Below, piece after piece: positions 7,325-19,070 of a stretch of 64,000 nucleotides of DNA (position 1 is the first letter of the stretch; each line of letters starts with the position of its first letter). Position numbers and translations under genes: made by a program. This DNA is from Rhodamnia argentea (taxonomy: Eukaryota > Streptophyta > Magnoliopsida > Myrtales > Myrtaceae), in contig NC_063160.1 of assembly GCF_020921035.1 (NCBI RefSeq), positions 14,473,095 through 14,537,094 on the forward strand, written 5' to 3'. The notes beneath the pieces were generated by a model, which worked only from the letters and a program-made list of their open reading frames with translations, had not been told where the DNA came from and searched no databases.

Positions 7325-9604
7325 CACCTAGGTTTATCGGATGAAATCCCAAGACATTTCCAACCGTAATTTTCCATTTGCTCTCTCCTTTATCCTCTCC
7401 ATTCTCTCTCTTCGTTGAACTTGCACGGGTGACCACCATCCCTAGAGCCCACCCTCTCGTTGACCCATTAATATCATGGCCTGCGGCGTGAAGTGGCCTC
7501 GTCACTAGGATTAATTGATTTTTGGGCGGGGCGGGTAGGTTCCCCATCCGTAACCGACCAGCGACTTTTGGTTCCAAATTTTTGGATTTGGAAGCGAATC
7601 GATCGATTCTAGACACATCAATTCCGGTTCGGTTCTTGTTTATGGCTTCCAGGTAGAATTTAAAACCGGCCCACTTCTTGTTTTGAGTGAAAATCAAATT
7701 CTTACGATAAAAAAAAAGTTTAAAAAGTTGCATCATTTCTCTACAAGAACGTATGTTCATCAAGTGATTGTGTTGTGACTTGTTCAATAAAGACTTCAAT
7801 TATCGATGGATGCAAAACTATTACTCTTTGGGAAAAGAGGTTTTAAATTCAGTTTGAGAATCGGTTTCCAAAGAGAATCGGCAATTCCAAGCTTAGAATC
7901 GGGAGCCGAACCAATTCTCCTAAGAGTCGGCCTTGAACCGATCCTAGGTTTGCGGGAACCAAATCGGTTCTCCCCAATACTGGTCGATTCAAGTTGATTC
8001 AGTCTTGTTCCGAAATTGTACGAACTTTTAGTGCTCAGCCTTACTTGTTATTGGGAAATTTAGCGTATGTGATGAATAATGGAATCAAACTCTGAAGCGT
8101 AATAGCACTCTCTTTAAGTAATTATTTGTCCCAGAAAATTGCTAATGGTTACCGACAAAAACCCTCCAGGATACAGAGTTTCAAACGAGAATATTATATA
8201 GCAATTCTAATATTTTTCCAAGAACTCTCTAAGGAAACAATTAGAAAAGAAGAATGTATCTCTTTTGAAAAGAAACAAAAATCTAAATTGAAGAATTGAG
8301 TTCTGAAAAATGAACAGAATAGTTGAATATATAATGAGAAAAAAAACACACCATTTCAAGTCCGAAAAGCAATTAATTCTCATACAACTCTTTGTATTCA
8401 AAAATAGTTTTAGTCCGAAGATTACAACTTTTCGGAGGTCGAAAACTGCTTTGTCGGATGGACGCAACTCTTCACGTCTAAAATTGTCAGGTCCGAAGAG
8501 TTGCAACCATTGAACATAATTAATCGATTAAAATTCATAATTGATATTAAAAAGATAAGCACAACTCCTAAGTGAAGTTTCGCTAGGACATTACATTTAA
8601 ATTATTATTTTAATTGCAAAAATAAATAATTATAAGAATCAAATGATTGTTGATTAGTGTATTGATAATCACACAATAGCACGAGAGTATAGTAGGGTCT
8701 ATCCTAATTGCCCATTTCTCTAATTGAAATAATACAGTAGCATTATAACTTATAAAGTGACTTGTACTCTCCAATCTCTTCTATGTGGGACAAAAGAAAA
8801 GGCACTTATGTTTGTTTTGCAAACAAACTCCAACCCTTGGCACCCCGATCTTCCCAAATCCGTCACGCGTCGTCATCCAAGTACGCAAAGTGTTCTCTCC
8901 ATCAGTCTATCCCAATATAATCAACATTCCCACATCTACTATCCACAAAACTAGTGAATTGTTATTATGTATCCACGCAAAAATTTGTTGAAATTTGGCA
9001 ACTTGAGATAAAGGTACAGGGATGAAATGCACATTTGGGCACTATAAAACAAGGAAGCACTCCACATGTTTGTAGTAAATTCCACTCAACAATATTAGAG
9101 AGAGACAACACACTAAATGATTCCTTTTCATTACGCAATCATCACATATATTATGTACCATGTATCCGTCCTTTAAAACATGTCTGTACGAGATGATGAT
9201 GATAATAACATATAACTTCAGAAAATCTCATATGTCTCGTCGACCGACCGACACAATTATTATATAAATTTTAGCTAACGTAAAGATCTAACTTGGCTAT
9301 CAAATGGGTCTGTCTGCGTCTCATAAAAAAAGATTAACTATCTTTTTTTGGCATATTATTGGAGGAGGGCTTAATCATTGAATCTTTGTTTAATACAGTA
9401 CTTGCTTCTGTCCTCTGTGGACAAGAAGCCAACAAGGCGAACTCATTTGAATACTATGGATATCTTTGAAAAACTATATGCAGATGAACAGGACAAAATG
9501 GCTTTCATTCCATTAATTGTGAGCACCGTCACAAACCGGATTCATAGTCGACCATGAGGATTTGATTCTCCTTGTCCCTCAAGAATATTCACGAAGAGCT
9601 CATT
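7325..9604. other. Spacer with repeat debris; promoter-like patch near 9040
   Basis: There is no gene I can support. 7495-8000 is rich in GAACCG/CGGTTC-type words, typical of old plant repeats. A promoter-like stretch contains ACTATAAAACAAGG near 9041-9054 and a CAACA-rich possible leader, but no plausible ORF follows it. Confidence 0.4.
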
Positions 9605-10159
9605 AGGAATGAGCATGGTTCTAAGATAGAACTGAGAATCGAAGAATCGAATCGGTGAAAACATGTTAGGCTTTAAGTTACTGGTTCCAGGTTTCAAGGT
9701 ATGCATGATAGGTTTTAAGTTCCAAAAATTGAGGAACCGATTTCGATAGATAGGTTAACAAGTCTTTGTGTTTTCCTTGTTTTATGTTTTTACGAGATCA
9801 TGCGGTATCCCATGACGTCCAATGATGAGTGCGAACATAAAACCATTAGTTTGAACTTTCATTTCTGATGATATCTATTATTAAGATTTTTACTTTGTTA
9901 ACATTTCACATTCTTCGTGTGTCTAAATATAAGTTATGGTCAGTAAAATTTAACAGTAATGGTAGTCATTAGAAGTAATAATTCACTACAATCGACAAGT
10001 GAAACCTGGATAGATCCTAGATCCTGTGATAAGATAGCTTTCAAGTTTCAAGGTATATAAAGTAGGTTTCAAATTCTAAAAAAAGATGAACTTGTTCTAA
10101 CGATTAGGTTTCAAGTTCCAGTGGAACCTGGAAGAAATCTAAAACTGCCTACCCCTAAA
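9605..10159. mobile_element. MITE-like element, imperfect terminal inverted repeats
   Basis: The left end AGGAATGAGCATGGTTCTAA and the right end, read inverted (AGGGGTAGGCAGTTTTAGAT), are similar. The interior repeats the phrase 'aggtttcaagttcca' in several variants. Flanks read GAGCTCAT and AAGCTCGT, a possible degraded 8-bp target duplication of hAT type. There is no ORF. Confidence 0.35.
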
Positions 10160-10789
10160 GCTCGTACCATACATTAAAACGGAAGACATCGTCCATTCTA
10201 CAATTCAAGCACTTAGTAGAAACTTATTATTGGTAACACCAAGATTAATTTCCTAAGCCCCATACGCACTTAATTAACGCAGTATAAGCTCCAGTTATTC
10301 CCTTCCATGTTGAGGATTGATTTCTTACGGTAAAATTGAACCGGTTACATCTCAATTTCACTAATGTGCATCGTAGAATTCTATTGTGAATGAACATTTC
10401 TGTAACCTCTAAGGAATACCCGAGTTGATAAGACGACTAAGAACTTGTGCCTTAAAAGGGATAAAGTGTCTTAAGTTCATTTTCCCTCGATGTAAGCTTT
10501 TGAGGACTAATCTCTAGAAATTATCCCTCGTGTTCCTCTCATGTCTTTCATTTCGAGATAAATGATCATGATTGATTATTAAAGTGAAATTAATTTTACA
10601 TATTAAACTACTTGGAAATACACCACACGGCACGATCTATTATGGTCATGTTATTATTGGTGTATATGTATTTATTCTACTCAATCGATTTGATTGATGC
10701 GCGTTCAACAAATTAATAGTCGTATTTATTTTGGATCTCATTGGAAAACAAAACAAATTTGTGCTAACTTTTGTATATGCAATTGATTC
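10160..10789. other. AT-rich spacer, nothing recognised
   Basis: No ORF of useful length, no clear repeat and no RNA gene is seen in this AT-rich stretch between two MITE-like elements. Confidence 0.4.
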
Positions 10790-11290
10790 GAGAAAATTAC
10801 CAAAAAAAGTCTTAAACATATTGTAATTATACCAATTGAGTCTTTATTTTTTTTATTTTTTTTGTCAATTGAGTCCTAAACCTTTTACAATTATGTCAAT
10901 TCAGTTCGTTAGATAAATTTCTAATAAAATTTTATTATGTTCGAATTTTGTAATTAATATGTTTAGTTTTTTAATAACTTTTTTCTGTTTTTTTAAGGGT
11001 TTGGGTAGGCGAAGGTTGCCAGCCGAGGGGCGCAAGCCCTCGCTCGCCGTGGCTTGGCAAGAACTCGTGACCCTTGCCCAAGGGCCAACCGAGGTCACCA
11101 AAAACCTTAAAAGAAAGACAGAAAAAATAATTGACAAAATAATTAAAAATTCAAAAATATTAAAATATTACTAAAATTCGTCACATGAGTGCCGGCCACT
11201 AAGCGGCACCGAATTGGTACAATTGCACAATGTTTGGAGCTAAATTAACATAATTACAGTAGGTTTAAAACCTTTCGTGTGATTCTCTCC
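10790..11290. mobile_element. MITE of the 'ttctaaac...caattcagtcc' family, complete copy
   Basis: The left end GAGAAAATTACCAAAAAAAG continues with TCTTAAACAT and a poly-A-rich arm. The right end read inverted (GAGAGAATCACACGAAAGGT) continues with TTTAAACCTACTGTAATTAT. The two ends align over about 45 bp with mismatches. The middle (about 10995-11105) is GC-rich and palindromic, around GGCGAAGG/TTGCCAGCC. It is one of several copies in the window (see 21502, 27160, 32242, 37608, 44196). Confidence 0.55.
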
Positions 11291-11857
11291 CGTGGAAGCT
11301 TTCTAGTAAAATCCCTAATGAACCGAGTATACACTTTTTTTTTTTTGTAAAATTCCATTATGCCTCGGTTGCCGGGCCATGTCCTAACACATGATTTGCT
11401 CAAGGTCATGCGGTGTCGAGAAACTACAGGACTGCAAAGACTGACCTCATTTCACAGAATAATGCTCGACACACTAACATCAAATACGATTCACAAGATT
11501 AATTCATAAAATAATATGACATAGAGTATTATCATTACCAAATTTGACATGTTTGTATGAATTTACACACTTATAATTTCTTTTTCTCGTTGATCGATTT
11601 TATGGACCGGTCTCGGGCACGTCTGAGATTAAAATCTGTCGGTGTTTCCCAAGGATTATACGGAAGTTTATTTGTGATTATTTGCGCACCACTTGGCTTT
11701 AATATCAATGCTATGATGTGTTACCTTGCTTGATAAGCAATTAAGTGCAAATTACAAATAAACAGTTTGTACAAAACTGCAGGACCAAAATTAGGTTCTA
11801 GACAGTCCTTCAAAGTTCGGATGTTGTGAAGATTAGGAAAAATAAAGCTTCATGTCC
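11291..11857. other. Spacer and likely 3' flank of the DUF241 gene
   Basis: Nothing coding is seen. The right part must contain the 3' untranslated region and polyadenylation signals of the minus-strand DUF241 gene. Confidence 0.4.
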
Positions 11858-12775
11858 TCAAGGTGCAGTCGATGCATTGAGAATAGACACCCGATTTCCA
11901 ATCAAGCATTTGTAGAGTTGATCGAGTCCGTCTTCGAAACCTTCCACGCAACGCTCGAGTATCTCGAGTTGCTCTCGCGCCGCCTCCAGAGCGTCGGACC
12001 CACCGTCGGCTTTCCGAGTCGCTTGCCCATGGATGGAGCTCACAGCACGGTCCACGCTCTCCACTTCGTTGAAGACTTTCTTCCCGCCTTTCTCGCTTGA
12101 GAGCAGCATCAACCTTGAAACCAATGGCCAGCCGCGGGTCCTCGTGTTGCTCTTCGTCAAAGAGGCGAAGATCAAGAGGGACTTCAAGATTGAAATGGTC
12201 ACGAGGTTCAATTCTTTCAAGACTTCGACCGCCATGACTAGATGGTCATCCAAATTTAGAAACTTCGATGAGTTATTAGGGTTTTTGCTTTCCAGGGTCT
12301 TAAACAGACCTAGATATTTGGCTACATCCTTCTTGGCGTTCTTTCGGAAACTCATGAAACTCTGAGCATGTATTTCGATGCTCGAATTTATCCCGCCCTT
12401 CCTCCGGATCGCGGACCGTAGATCTTGGATTTCATCTTTCGTCCTCGCCATCAAGTCTCTCGCGAACCCGCAAGCGTCCAACGCCGTAACCGACTCATCG
12501 AGCGCCTCCTGCATCGCTCTACCGTTTCGGTCTCGAAGAATAGCTTGTTGGGTGAGGGGAGCGGTGATGAGCTCCTCGAATCCGACGTACAGCTCGGCGA
12601 GCCTCACCATGTTCGCTCGGATGGTTTCAGCTCTAAGGGACGACGAAGAGCAATCCGGGGATTTGAACTTGGACAATTCGGCTACGATTTTGAGAGAGCT
12701 TGAAGGTAATCTTGAGGGCAAGCTAATCGACCTAAGAGGAAGATGCACACCTTCCATGAAGGATGAGTTTGCCAT
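11858..12775 (-). CDS. DUF241 domain protein
   Basis: A 305-residue intronless protein starting at the ATG at 12773-12775 (MANSSFMEG). It fits the plant DUF241 family (PF03087): a Ser/Pro-Leu-rich N-terminus with LPLRSISLPSRLPSSS, the AELY.GFEELI.APLTQQAI segment, and a helical C-terminus ending in ERCVEGFEDGLDQLYKCLI.NRVS.LN. The family's molecular function is unknown. The frame stays open to an earlier ATG at 12877, but that ATG lies inside the TATA box (12876-12884), so a transcript would start after it; this decides the start at 12775. No signal peptide or membrane segment stands out. Its closest Arabidopsis match is probably At2g17680, judged from memory and from the neighbouring PPR gene. 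Confidence 0.85.
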   Translation of the reverse strand: MANSSFMEGVHLPLRSISLPSRLPSSSLKIVAELSKFKSPDCSSSSLRAETIRANMVRLAELYVGFEELITAPLTQQAILRDRNGRAMQEALDESVTALDACGFARDLMARTKDEIQDLRSAIRRKGGINSSIEIHAQSFMSFRKNAKKDVAKYLGLFKTLESKNPNNSSKFLNLDDHLVMAVEVLKELNLVTISILKSLLIFASLTKSNTRTRGWPLVSRLMLLSSEKGGKKVFNEVESVDRAVSSIHGQATRKADGGSDALEAAREQLEILERCVEGFEDGLDQLYKCLIGNRVSILNASTAP

Positions 12776-12875
12776 TTCTTTTTCTCTTTTCGTGGGCTTT
12801 TTGATTGGCGAAACTACACTCAAAATCTTGGAAATGAGGTTTTTGTAAGTAGACTGTGACTCTTCCCTCTCTTTC

Positions 12876-12884
12876 ATATATAGG
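12876..12884 (-). promoter_or_regulatory. TATA box of the DUF241 gene
   Basis: The minus strand reads CTATATATG. A start site about 30 bp on gives a leader of some 70 nt before the ATG at 12775. The last three bases form an upstream in-frame ATG that would not be transcribed. Confidence 0.5.
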
Positions 12885-15800
12885 AGATGAGAAGATTTTT
12901 CAGAATTTGCATGTGGTGGGAAGGTGGGTCACACCAAACTATTTTAATACTGATGCCATTGTTTTGGCCAGCAGAAGGTGAACACATCAAGACCCTTTCC
13001 TTAGAAAATTTCTTTTAAATCAGTCCTATGGTCATTCAACATGCAACGTATAGCGGTTCCATATAATCCCTTCTTTTAAAAATTGGGAGATAGCTGTCCT
13101 AGGAGAGATGGAAGAAACAGTAAGTATTGGGTCATGGGTTGCTGGATGCTCTCCCTTGCCTCCCCAATCATCGATTGTGGTTTGGTGCTATCTTCGGATC
13201 AACATCATCATCAGTCGTCATGCGCATCCATCAACCTTCTGACCAGAATCTAAATCTGGTCAGAGATTAATTTGAGAGGTGGTTTGTGGACAATCAATGG
13301 CTGGCACTGGAGGGTTTGTCTGCTTTTCGAAGAGCCATAGGAATGGGGTTCAAAGCAAATTTTGACTACGTGAGGAGAATGGAGATTGAGGAACCAATGA
13401 AGTATATTTTCTATGAAAAGAACAAACGTGAGGAGAATAGAGTGTGGAGGGAGACAATACAAATTGGCAAGAATCTAGCTAGCTAGCTAGGCTTGCGGTT
13501 GGGAGAGCAAAATGGGGAGGCTATTATTGATAGGAATGTGAATTTGGCTAATAGCTGATATTTCTTTTAAAATCTGGCTAGGTTGTGTGTAATCCAAGAT
13601 TACCACTCAATTAAGTGAAAATAACAAAGTGATTAATGATTGGAATGTGAATTTGTGCCCAGAAGTCTTATGACCACAACATTATGGTTTCATTAACTTT
13701 TAAGTTCTTAACTCTAGGCATTTAAATGATTGTAAGACGGAATGTGTGCATGTGATATGACCATGATACCGTGGTTGTTCACAATTTAAAGTCTGCATGT
13801 CTTGTGTAATTCGGAATTGCAAGGCGAAAGACTCGACAGCAGAACCCAACGACAAAGCCGGGCCCCTCAAGGGTAAGTGATAGCCGTCGCCATTGGTCAC
13901 AAGCTCAAAACTGGTTGAAACATGGCTTGTGGAACAATGTATATGCTCCCTTAATTACTTATGTCGTCACCCTAATCAAAATCCTGTATCCATTATTGGC
14001 AGAATCGGTATCATCACAATCCGCCAGTCTTGGCCTCTTATGTTTGAACATTTGAATTTGTGTAGTAATAACACGAAAAGGTAAGTTTTAGCATGAGGTA
14101 TTCATAACATCTAAGAATTCTTGCATAAGGATTGCATGTTCATCACGAATCCCTAGCATCGAAGACAATGAAACCCATTGGACAGGTAAAGATAATGCTC
14201 GATGGCTCTATAAAATGTCCCACCGGTTAAAGTTCTCAGAGACTTTAAATTTTGATTATAAGGATCTCGCGATAATGTTCCGCCAGCTCCTGTTGAGTAG
14301 CTAATTAAGAAAATTTTATGGTTTTCGATTCATTAATTCCCGCAAAACTTTATTGCTTCTATCTTTCAAAGTCAAATAGGCTATTATAGCCTAAGTTTCA
14401 TGTGAGAGTTAAGAAAACGGGACAATGGATCATCATCCTATGTTCTGAATATTCAAGCGAGCCTGAAAGAGTAATGACACTGGCAAGCACAAGCAGAGTG
14501 CCGAGATGGACAGGCTTGTCTGCTCTTGCTGGTTGCTCCACTGATTCAATGACAAAGCACATTGCAGAGAATAACAAAAATAGGGGTGAAAGAAATCTTC
14601 TTCGCTTAGTCCTACCCATAAAATACAACTGCTAACAGATTCTGAGGCCTCATTACCGGATCAGGTCAAATTACTGTGCCATGACTGGACCATTTCCTTA
14701 AAAGCCCCCACAATTCCAGCCCATAAAAGTTCTTGAATAGACATCATAAGCATAATTTCATGTAGAGACTCACCAAATAAGAGAGTAAAAGGTGGACCAT
14801 TTGATACCATCATGCCAGTAAAAATTTGATAGAAGATAACAAGACATTGCAGAATGGCTGGTCCCAAAACCCAATTGTTGGGCGCACACAAATGATGATT
14901 TTCTTCCTCTGCCATGGCAACATTCGGTGGTTGAAATGCAAAAGGGATGGTTCGTAGTGATCTCCTCCACACAAACACCCAATTCTTGCTCTTCTTCAAA
15001 GTAGTTCAGTTTACTTGGTATTCTTAGGCAAAGATAATTAGAAACCTCTCAGAGACATGGAGGGTCATGGCAATCATCTGTGTGCCCAAAAGCATCCATG
15101 GTAGAGATTCCATTACAAGCATCGTTTGGTTTCGGAGATACTTCCAATGGTTAAATAATGCGCCACAGTTATGAGTACAGCCCGCTCGATGTTACTGTCA
15201 TGAGCACCAAATCTGAGAGAGCCAATCGCATCGTTGTTATGGAGAAGCTGGAATGAAATACCAAGAGAGAAAAGATCGTCTTAAAGAACCCAACTATCTC
15301 ACGGTAACACACAGCGTCTACACACTGTCGGTTCCACCTAGATTAGAGTAGAAAATCATTAAAGCAGACAGACTCCAATGTGTAGCAGCGATACATCTTA
15401 TGTGCATGTTATCCCGCCCATCCCCGATCTAGGGGTGGATGAAATGAGTGCAGAATGGAAAAAAGTCTGTCAAGGCCAAAATGTTTAAATGATCCTAATT
15501 GTATCATATAGAGTACTATCAAAAGCAAATTTATTATCTCATACTCGGCACTGCCAAAAGCATCAATAACCAGCTACCATATCCATCATTTGATGACTCA
15601 ACTAAATGGCTATATGATAAAACATCTCACATGGAACAGAGCAGAAAAAATAGTCACTTTTGAATTCTCATTGCTCATGAATAAATTAGGCACCAAAGCA
15701 TTTTTAGTCCAACCTAAACCAAAATCTCAATTTTACTGTAATATTCAGCAGCAACTAGTTTGTGTGATTGAGAAATTCAAGGGAGTGGTACTTTCATAAG

Positions 15801-16027
15801 ATAATGTGCGTCTTATTGGCAAAAATTGGTATAGTTTGGGAGAAGAAAGAAGCTAGGTGCTTTATTGACAGCAAGCAACATGCTCTGGTTACATCTAACA
15901 GACCAATTAAGTCGCACAGTTACACACATTTCTGTCCATCAAGTAAACAAGATAGAAATAAATAACATATATTCAAATACTAGCAACCAAGACAAATTCG
16001 CCAGATTAGAGAAAAAAAACATACCAG
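12885..16027. other. Intergenic region, two hydrophobic minus-strand ORFs of unknown status
   Basis: No recognisable gene. Minus-strand frames at 14661-14999 (112 codons) and 14398-14628 (76 codons) contain hydrophobic stretches, for example LGPAILQCLVIFYQIFTGMM and LLVLASVITLSGSL. They could be relics of a membrane-protein gene or chance frames. The right end (15.0-16.0 kb) includes the 3' flank of the PPR gene. A short CTAG repeat lies near 13477-13490. Confidence 0.35.
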
Positions 16028-17443
16028 TTAGACAGCAAGGCCTTGTTCTCTGGCCTTCCTCGACCACTTGAGAGTACTCTCAAGAGTAGTGTAAGCAGCA
16101 ACATCGGTCAAGCTCTTGCTCTCAACAGCATAATCGAAAACCTCATAAGCCTCAGCCACCCTACCTTCTCTACAGAGGGATCTTACAAAGGTTGCATAAG
16201 CAGCTGTCTCAAGCTTCATATCACTGGATTTCATCATTTGATATAATTCAATGCCTTTTTCCAATAACCTCGACTTACACAACCCGTGAAGCAACGTATT
16301 GTATGTGCAAGAATTAGGACTACACCCCTTAGCCTCCATCTCCTCCAACAATCTTAATGCTCCAATCGTATCCCCCTCTCTGCACATTCCATTCATCAAC
16401 GACGTATATGTTACCGCATCAGGAAAATGGCCTGCCTCCTCCATTATGTCCAAGTATTTCCTAGCATCCTTTACCCTCCCCGATTTCGACAACCCAAAAA
16501 TCAAAGTATTGTAGGTTACAAGATCAGGCTCCACACCTTCATCTTTCATCCTCTTATAAACCCCAACCACCTCGCTCCCTCTGCTCAACATACAATACCC
16601 CTTCATTATCGTATTATAAACAAAACAATCGGGCTTAAACCCTTCTTCGCTCAATATGCCAACCAACCGCAGTGCCTCTCTTAGATTCTTAGTATTGCAG
16701 ACATTATCAATCAGTATAGTGTACGTGACCAAATCAGGCTTCATACCCAAAGAATCACGCATCTCGTAAATGAAATTGTACACAGTAGCCAAAGCCCTGG
16801 TCTTACACAAATGCTTGACAACAAAATTGTATGTGTAACCGTCTGGAGGTGAATGCTTCGAAGACAGCTCTCGGATCAATTCGATGACATCATCCTCACG
16901 GCCGGAAGAACAGAGGGAACGGATAGCGACATCGACAGTTGCCTGGTTAGGGGTGACCCCCTTATTGACCATCAAGTTGAGGACTTGGTGGACATGGGAG
17001 AGCAAAGTGTCGGGCGCCTTGCAGGACTGGGACAGCAAGACGTGGTAGGTCGATCGGTCAGGCGAGAAAGAAGGGGACGCCTTGATCATGTGGTTGAGGA
17101 GAGAGATCGAGTCCTGGACGGTGGCAATCGCGGCGTAGGACTGGAGGAGGGAGTTGTGGAGGCGGATGTCAAGCTGCAATTTTGAGGCGGAGACAACAGA
17201 ATTGAAGAGCTTTTTGGCGTCTGACAAGTGCGGGGACTTAAAGAGAGATCGCAATTGGGGAGGGACGGACAATGATTCTGGGGAATTGGGGTTTTGGGTC
17301 TTCCGGGAAACCTTGGCAGGTTTCTTGGGAAAATGAAGGGGTTTTGGAGGTATAGATGGGGAATTGAGGGTGGCGAGGGAGGAAGGGTTTATCGCCATTG
17401 AAGTGGAGATGGCTGACCTGAAAGATGGTGGGAATTTCCCCAT
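16028..17443 (-). CDS. P-class pentatricopeptide repeat protein (At2g17670-like)
   Basis: A 471-residue intronless ORF. Residues 1-60 are Ser/Pro/Lys-rich and poor in acids, like an organelle targeting peptide. About ten PPR motifs follow, at roughly 94-128, 129-165, 166-200, 201-236, 237-271, 272-306, 307-341, 342-376, 377-411 and 412-446. The best ones carry VTYN/VTYT and end in KP-D or SP-N. There is no E, DYW or SMR extension, so it is P class. Such proteins bind single-stranded RNA in mitochondria or chloroplasts and protect, process or help splice it. The start MGKFPP is the first ATG of the open frame. The family match to At2g17670 (similar length) is from memory. Confidence 0.9.
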   Translation of the reverse strand: MGKFPPSFRSAISTSMAINPSSLATLNSPSIPPKPLHFPKKPAKVSRKTQNPNSPESLSVPPQLRSLFKSPHLSDAKKLFNSVVSASKLQLDIRLHNSLLQSYAAIATVQDSISLLNHMIKASPSFSPDRSTYHVLLSQSCKAPDTLLSHVHQVLNLMVNKGVTPNQATVDVAIRSLCSSGREDDVIELIRELSSKHSPPDGYTYNFVVKHLCKTRALATVYNFIYEMRDSLGMKPDLVTYTILIDNVCNTKNLREALRLVGILSEEGFKPDCFVYNTIMKGYCMLSRGSEVVGVYKRMKDEGVEPDLVTYNTLIFGLSKSGRVKDARKYLDIMEEAGHFPDAVTYTSLMNGMCREGDTIGALRLLEEMEAKGCSPNSCTYNTLLHGLCKSRLLEKGIELYQMMKSSDMKLETAAYATFVRSLCREGRVAEAYEVFDYAVESKSLTDVAAYTTLESTLKWSRKAREQGLAV

Positions 17444-18780
17444 TGTCGCTCTGCTTTCGTCCTCGAGCTGTGGTTTATTCTTGTAGGATTTGAGCTAGGG
17501 TTTTTAGGCTGCGTTTCATTCAGCTTTTCCAAGAGGCTTTGGGCAAATGCAACATAGTTTAGCCTAAAGTGACATGGGAAAATGCAAAGACTGCTTAGTA
17601 AACTGTGGTTTGAGAAGCAGCTTTGACAGACATGTTGTTTGGGATAAACTCATTTGAAATGGACACGGTTGAATACTTCTTTATACCCTGCAGGTGCAAG
17701 ACCTCGTTGAAACTCATGCAAATGATATCTAACTTCTTTGTATAGCCCCAAATAACCCGTGAAATTTGAATATCCAGCATCTACGAAATAGTATTTACCT
17801 ACACAAAAATAACGTTAAATTAATCGAAACAATTCGCTCCAAAATGCCTATCAATTCTTCTAAAGTCCGAAAACAGAAAACTAAAGATAAGAGAGGCAAC
17901 TCAAACAATTCACACTAGACAAATTCATCTATATCCTGCAAGAGCATCACCAAGTTTGAGATTCTCATTGGATTGAGAAACACAAACACGATCAGCATAC
18001 ATTTGGTTCAATTCCAGCATGTTTTCAACAAAATTCAGTAAGATTCCAGCATATTTTGACAAAATTCAGGTTGTTTCAACAAGACTGTAGTATGTTCTAG
18101 TGAGTTTCAACAATTCCGAACAAATTCTAGCAACTTCAAGTAAACTTTAGTGAATGCTAGCAATCTACCATAAACTTCTAGCATATAGAACACGAGAACT
18201 CATCCAAAGGAGATATGCATAAAAATACAAGATAAGCGGATAAAAAGTAGTCCAACTTGTTAACAGGGAGTATTTTCCTCAGCCCAGGCGAGAAGAAAAC
18301 CATCTTTACTTTCTAGTACAGCTCTATCGGAAAATAATATTGCGATCAATTCCTGACAGGAAAGTCTCAAGATGTTTCTGCCTTCTCTCTCTTTTTTGCC
18401 AGAGACGTCTAAAGATATGTTCTTCAGATTGATTTATAGCTTATCCCATTTTAATGCTTGTTCAAATTAAAAGCAAAGATGAAAGCAAAACAGGACTTGG
18501 CAGAAAAAAAAAACAATGAAAAGAACAAATCGCCTCTTCCAACAATCTAACAGTTCATACATAAGTCTAGAACTACGCTACTTGTGTTCTGTTCACAAAA
18601 TGCACAACAAACAATCATAATCTGATTAAAAAAGAAATCTTTGCTCAAAGGGAAACCAGTCTAATCAACGGAAAAAGCCGCGCAGATCAATCTGTTGCTG
18701 CAAACATGCTAATATCTCCATCTAACTGATCGTAATTCCCAAGGCACAAGATCAAAGCCATCATTTCCATTGAGCAAGGA
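17444..18780. other. Upstream region of the PPR gene and spacer
   Basis: No gene is seen. 18000-18190 contains a loose internal repetition of AATTC-AGCA-type words (ttccagcat, attctagca). The promoter of the PPR gene must lie in the first few hundred bases. Confidence 0.4.
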
Positions 18781-19070
18781 TCAAAATAATTCCAGAAGAG
18801 GGAAAAACAGAAAGAACGAGATAAAGAAACCCTAGCCCTCCTTAGCATGCAGCAGCAAAATCAAAAACCGATTCTACGATATCAAAGCCAAAACCTAACA
18901 AGCGAGAGGAAGAATCAATCAAACCTCAAGAGAGATCGCGGGGTGAAGTTTCAGAGAAGGCTGCGAAGCGGACTGATTCATAGGGTTCGTGGAAGATGTG
19001 GTGCAAAGCTGAGCGAAGCGCAAGAGGCAGAACTGAAGGTAGCGAGAAGTGTAGGGCTTTTATTTTTTAA
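18781..19070 (-). promoter_or_regulatory. 5'-UTR-like segment without a visible coding region
   Basis: Read on the minus strand, this looks like a plant gene start. It has an A/T-rich TATA-like patch, a CT-rich leader (CTTCGCAGCCTTCTCTG), a donor-like CTTGAG|GTTTGATTG, and then CTAGGGTTTC farther down. No minus-strand ORF follows before the PPR gene. It could be an alternative leader exon of the PPR gene, a non-coding RNA gene, or a relic. Confidence 0.2.

Noticed and set aside
7194-7799. 201-codon minus-strand frame at the LTR right border
   Set aside because: Starts in repeat DNA and ends inside the LTR. Composition is mixed and no family is recognised.
12776-12877. Upstream start for the DUF241 protein at 12877
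   Set aside because: That ATG lies inside the TATA box, so it would not be in the mRNA.
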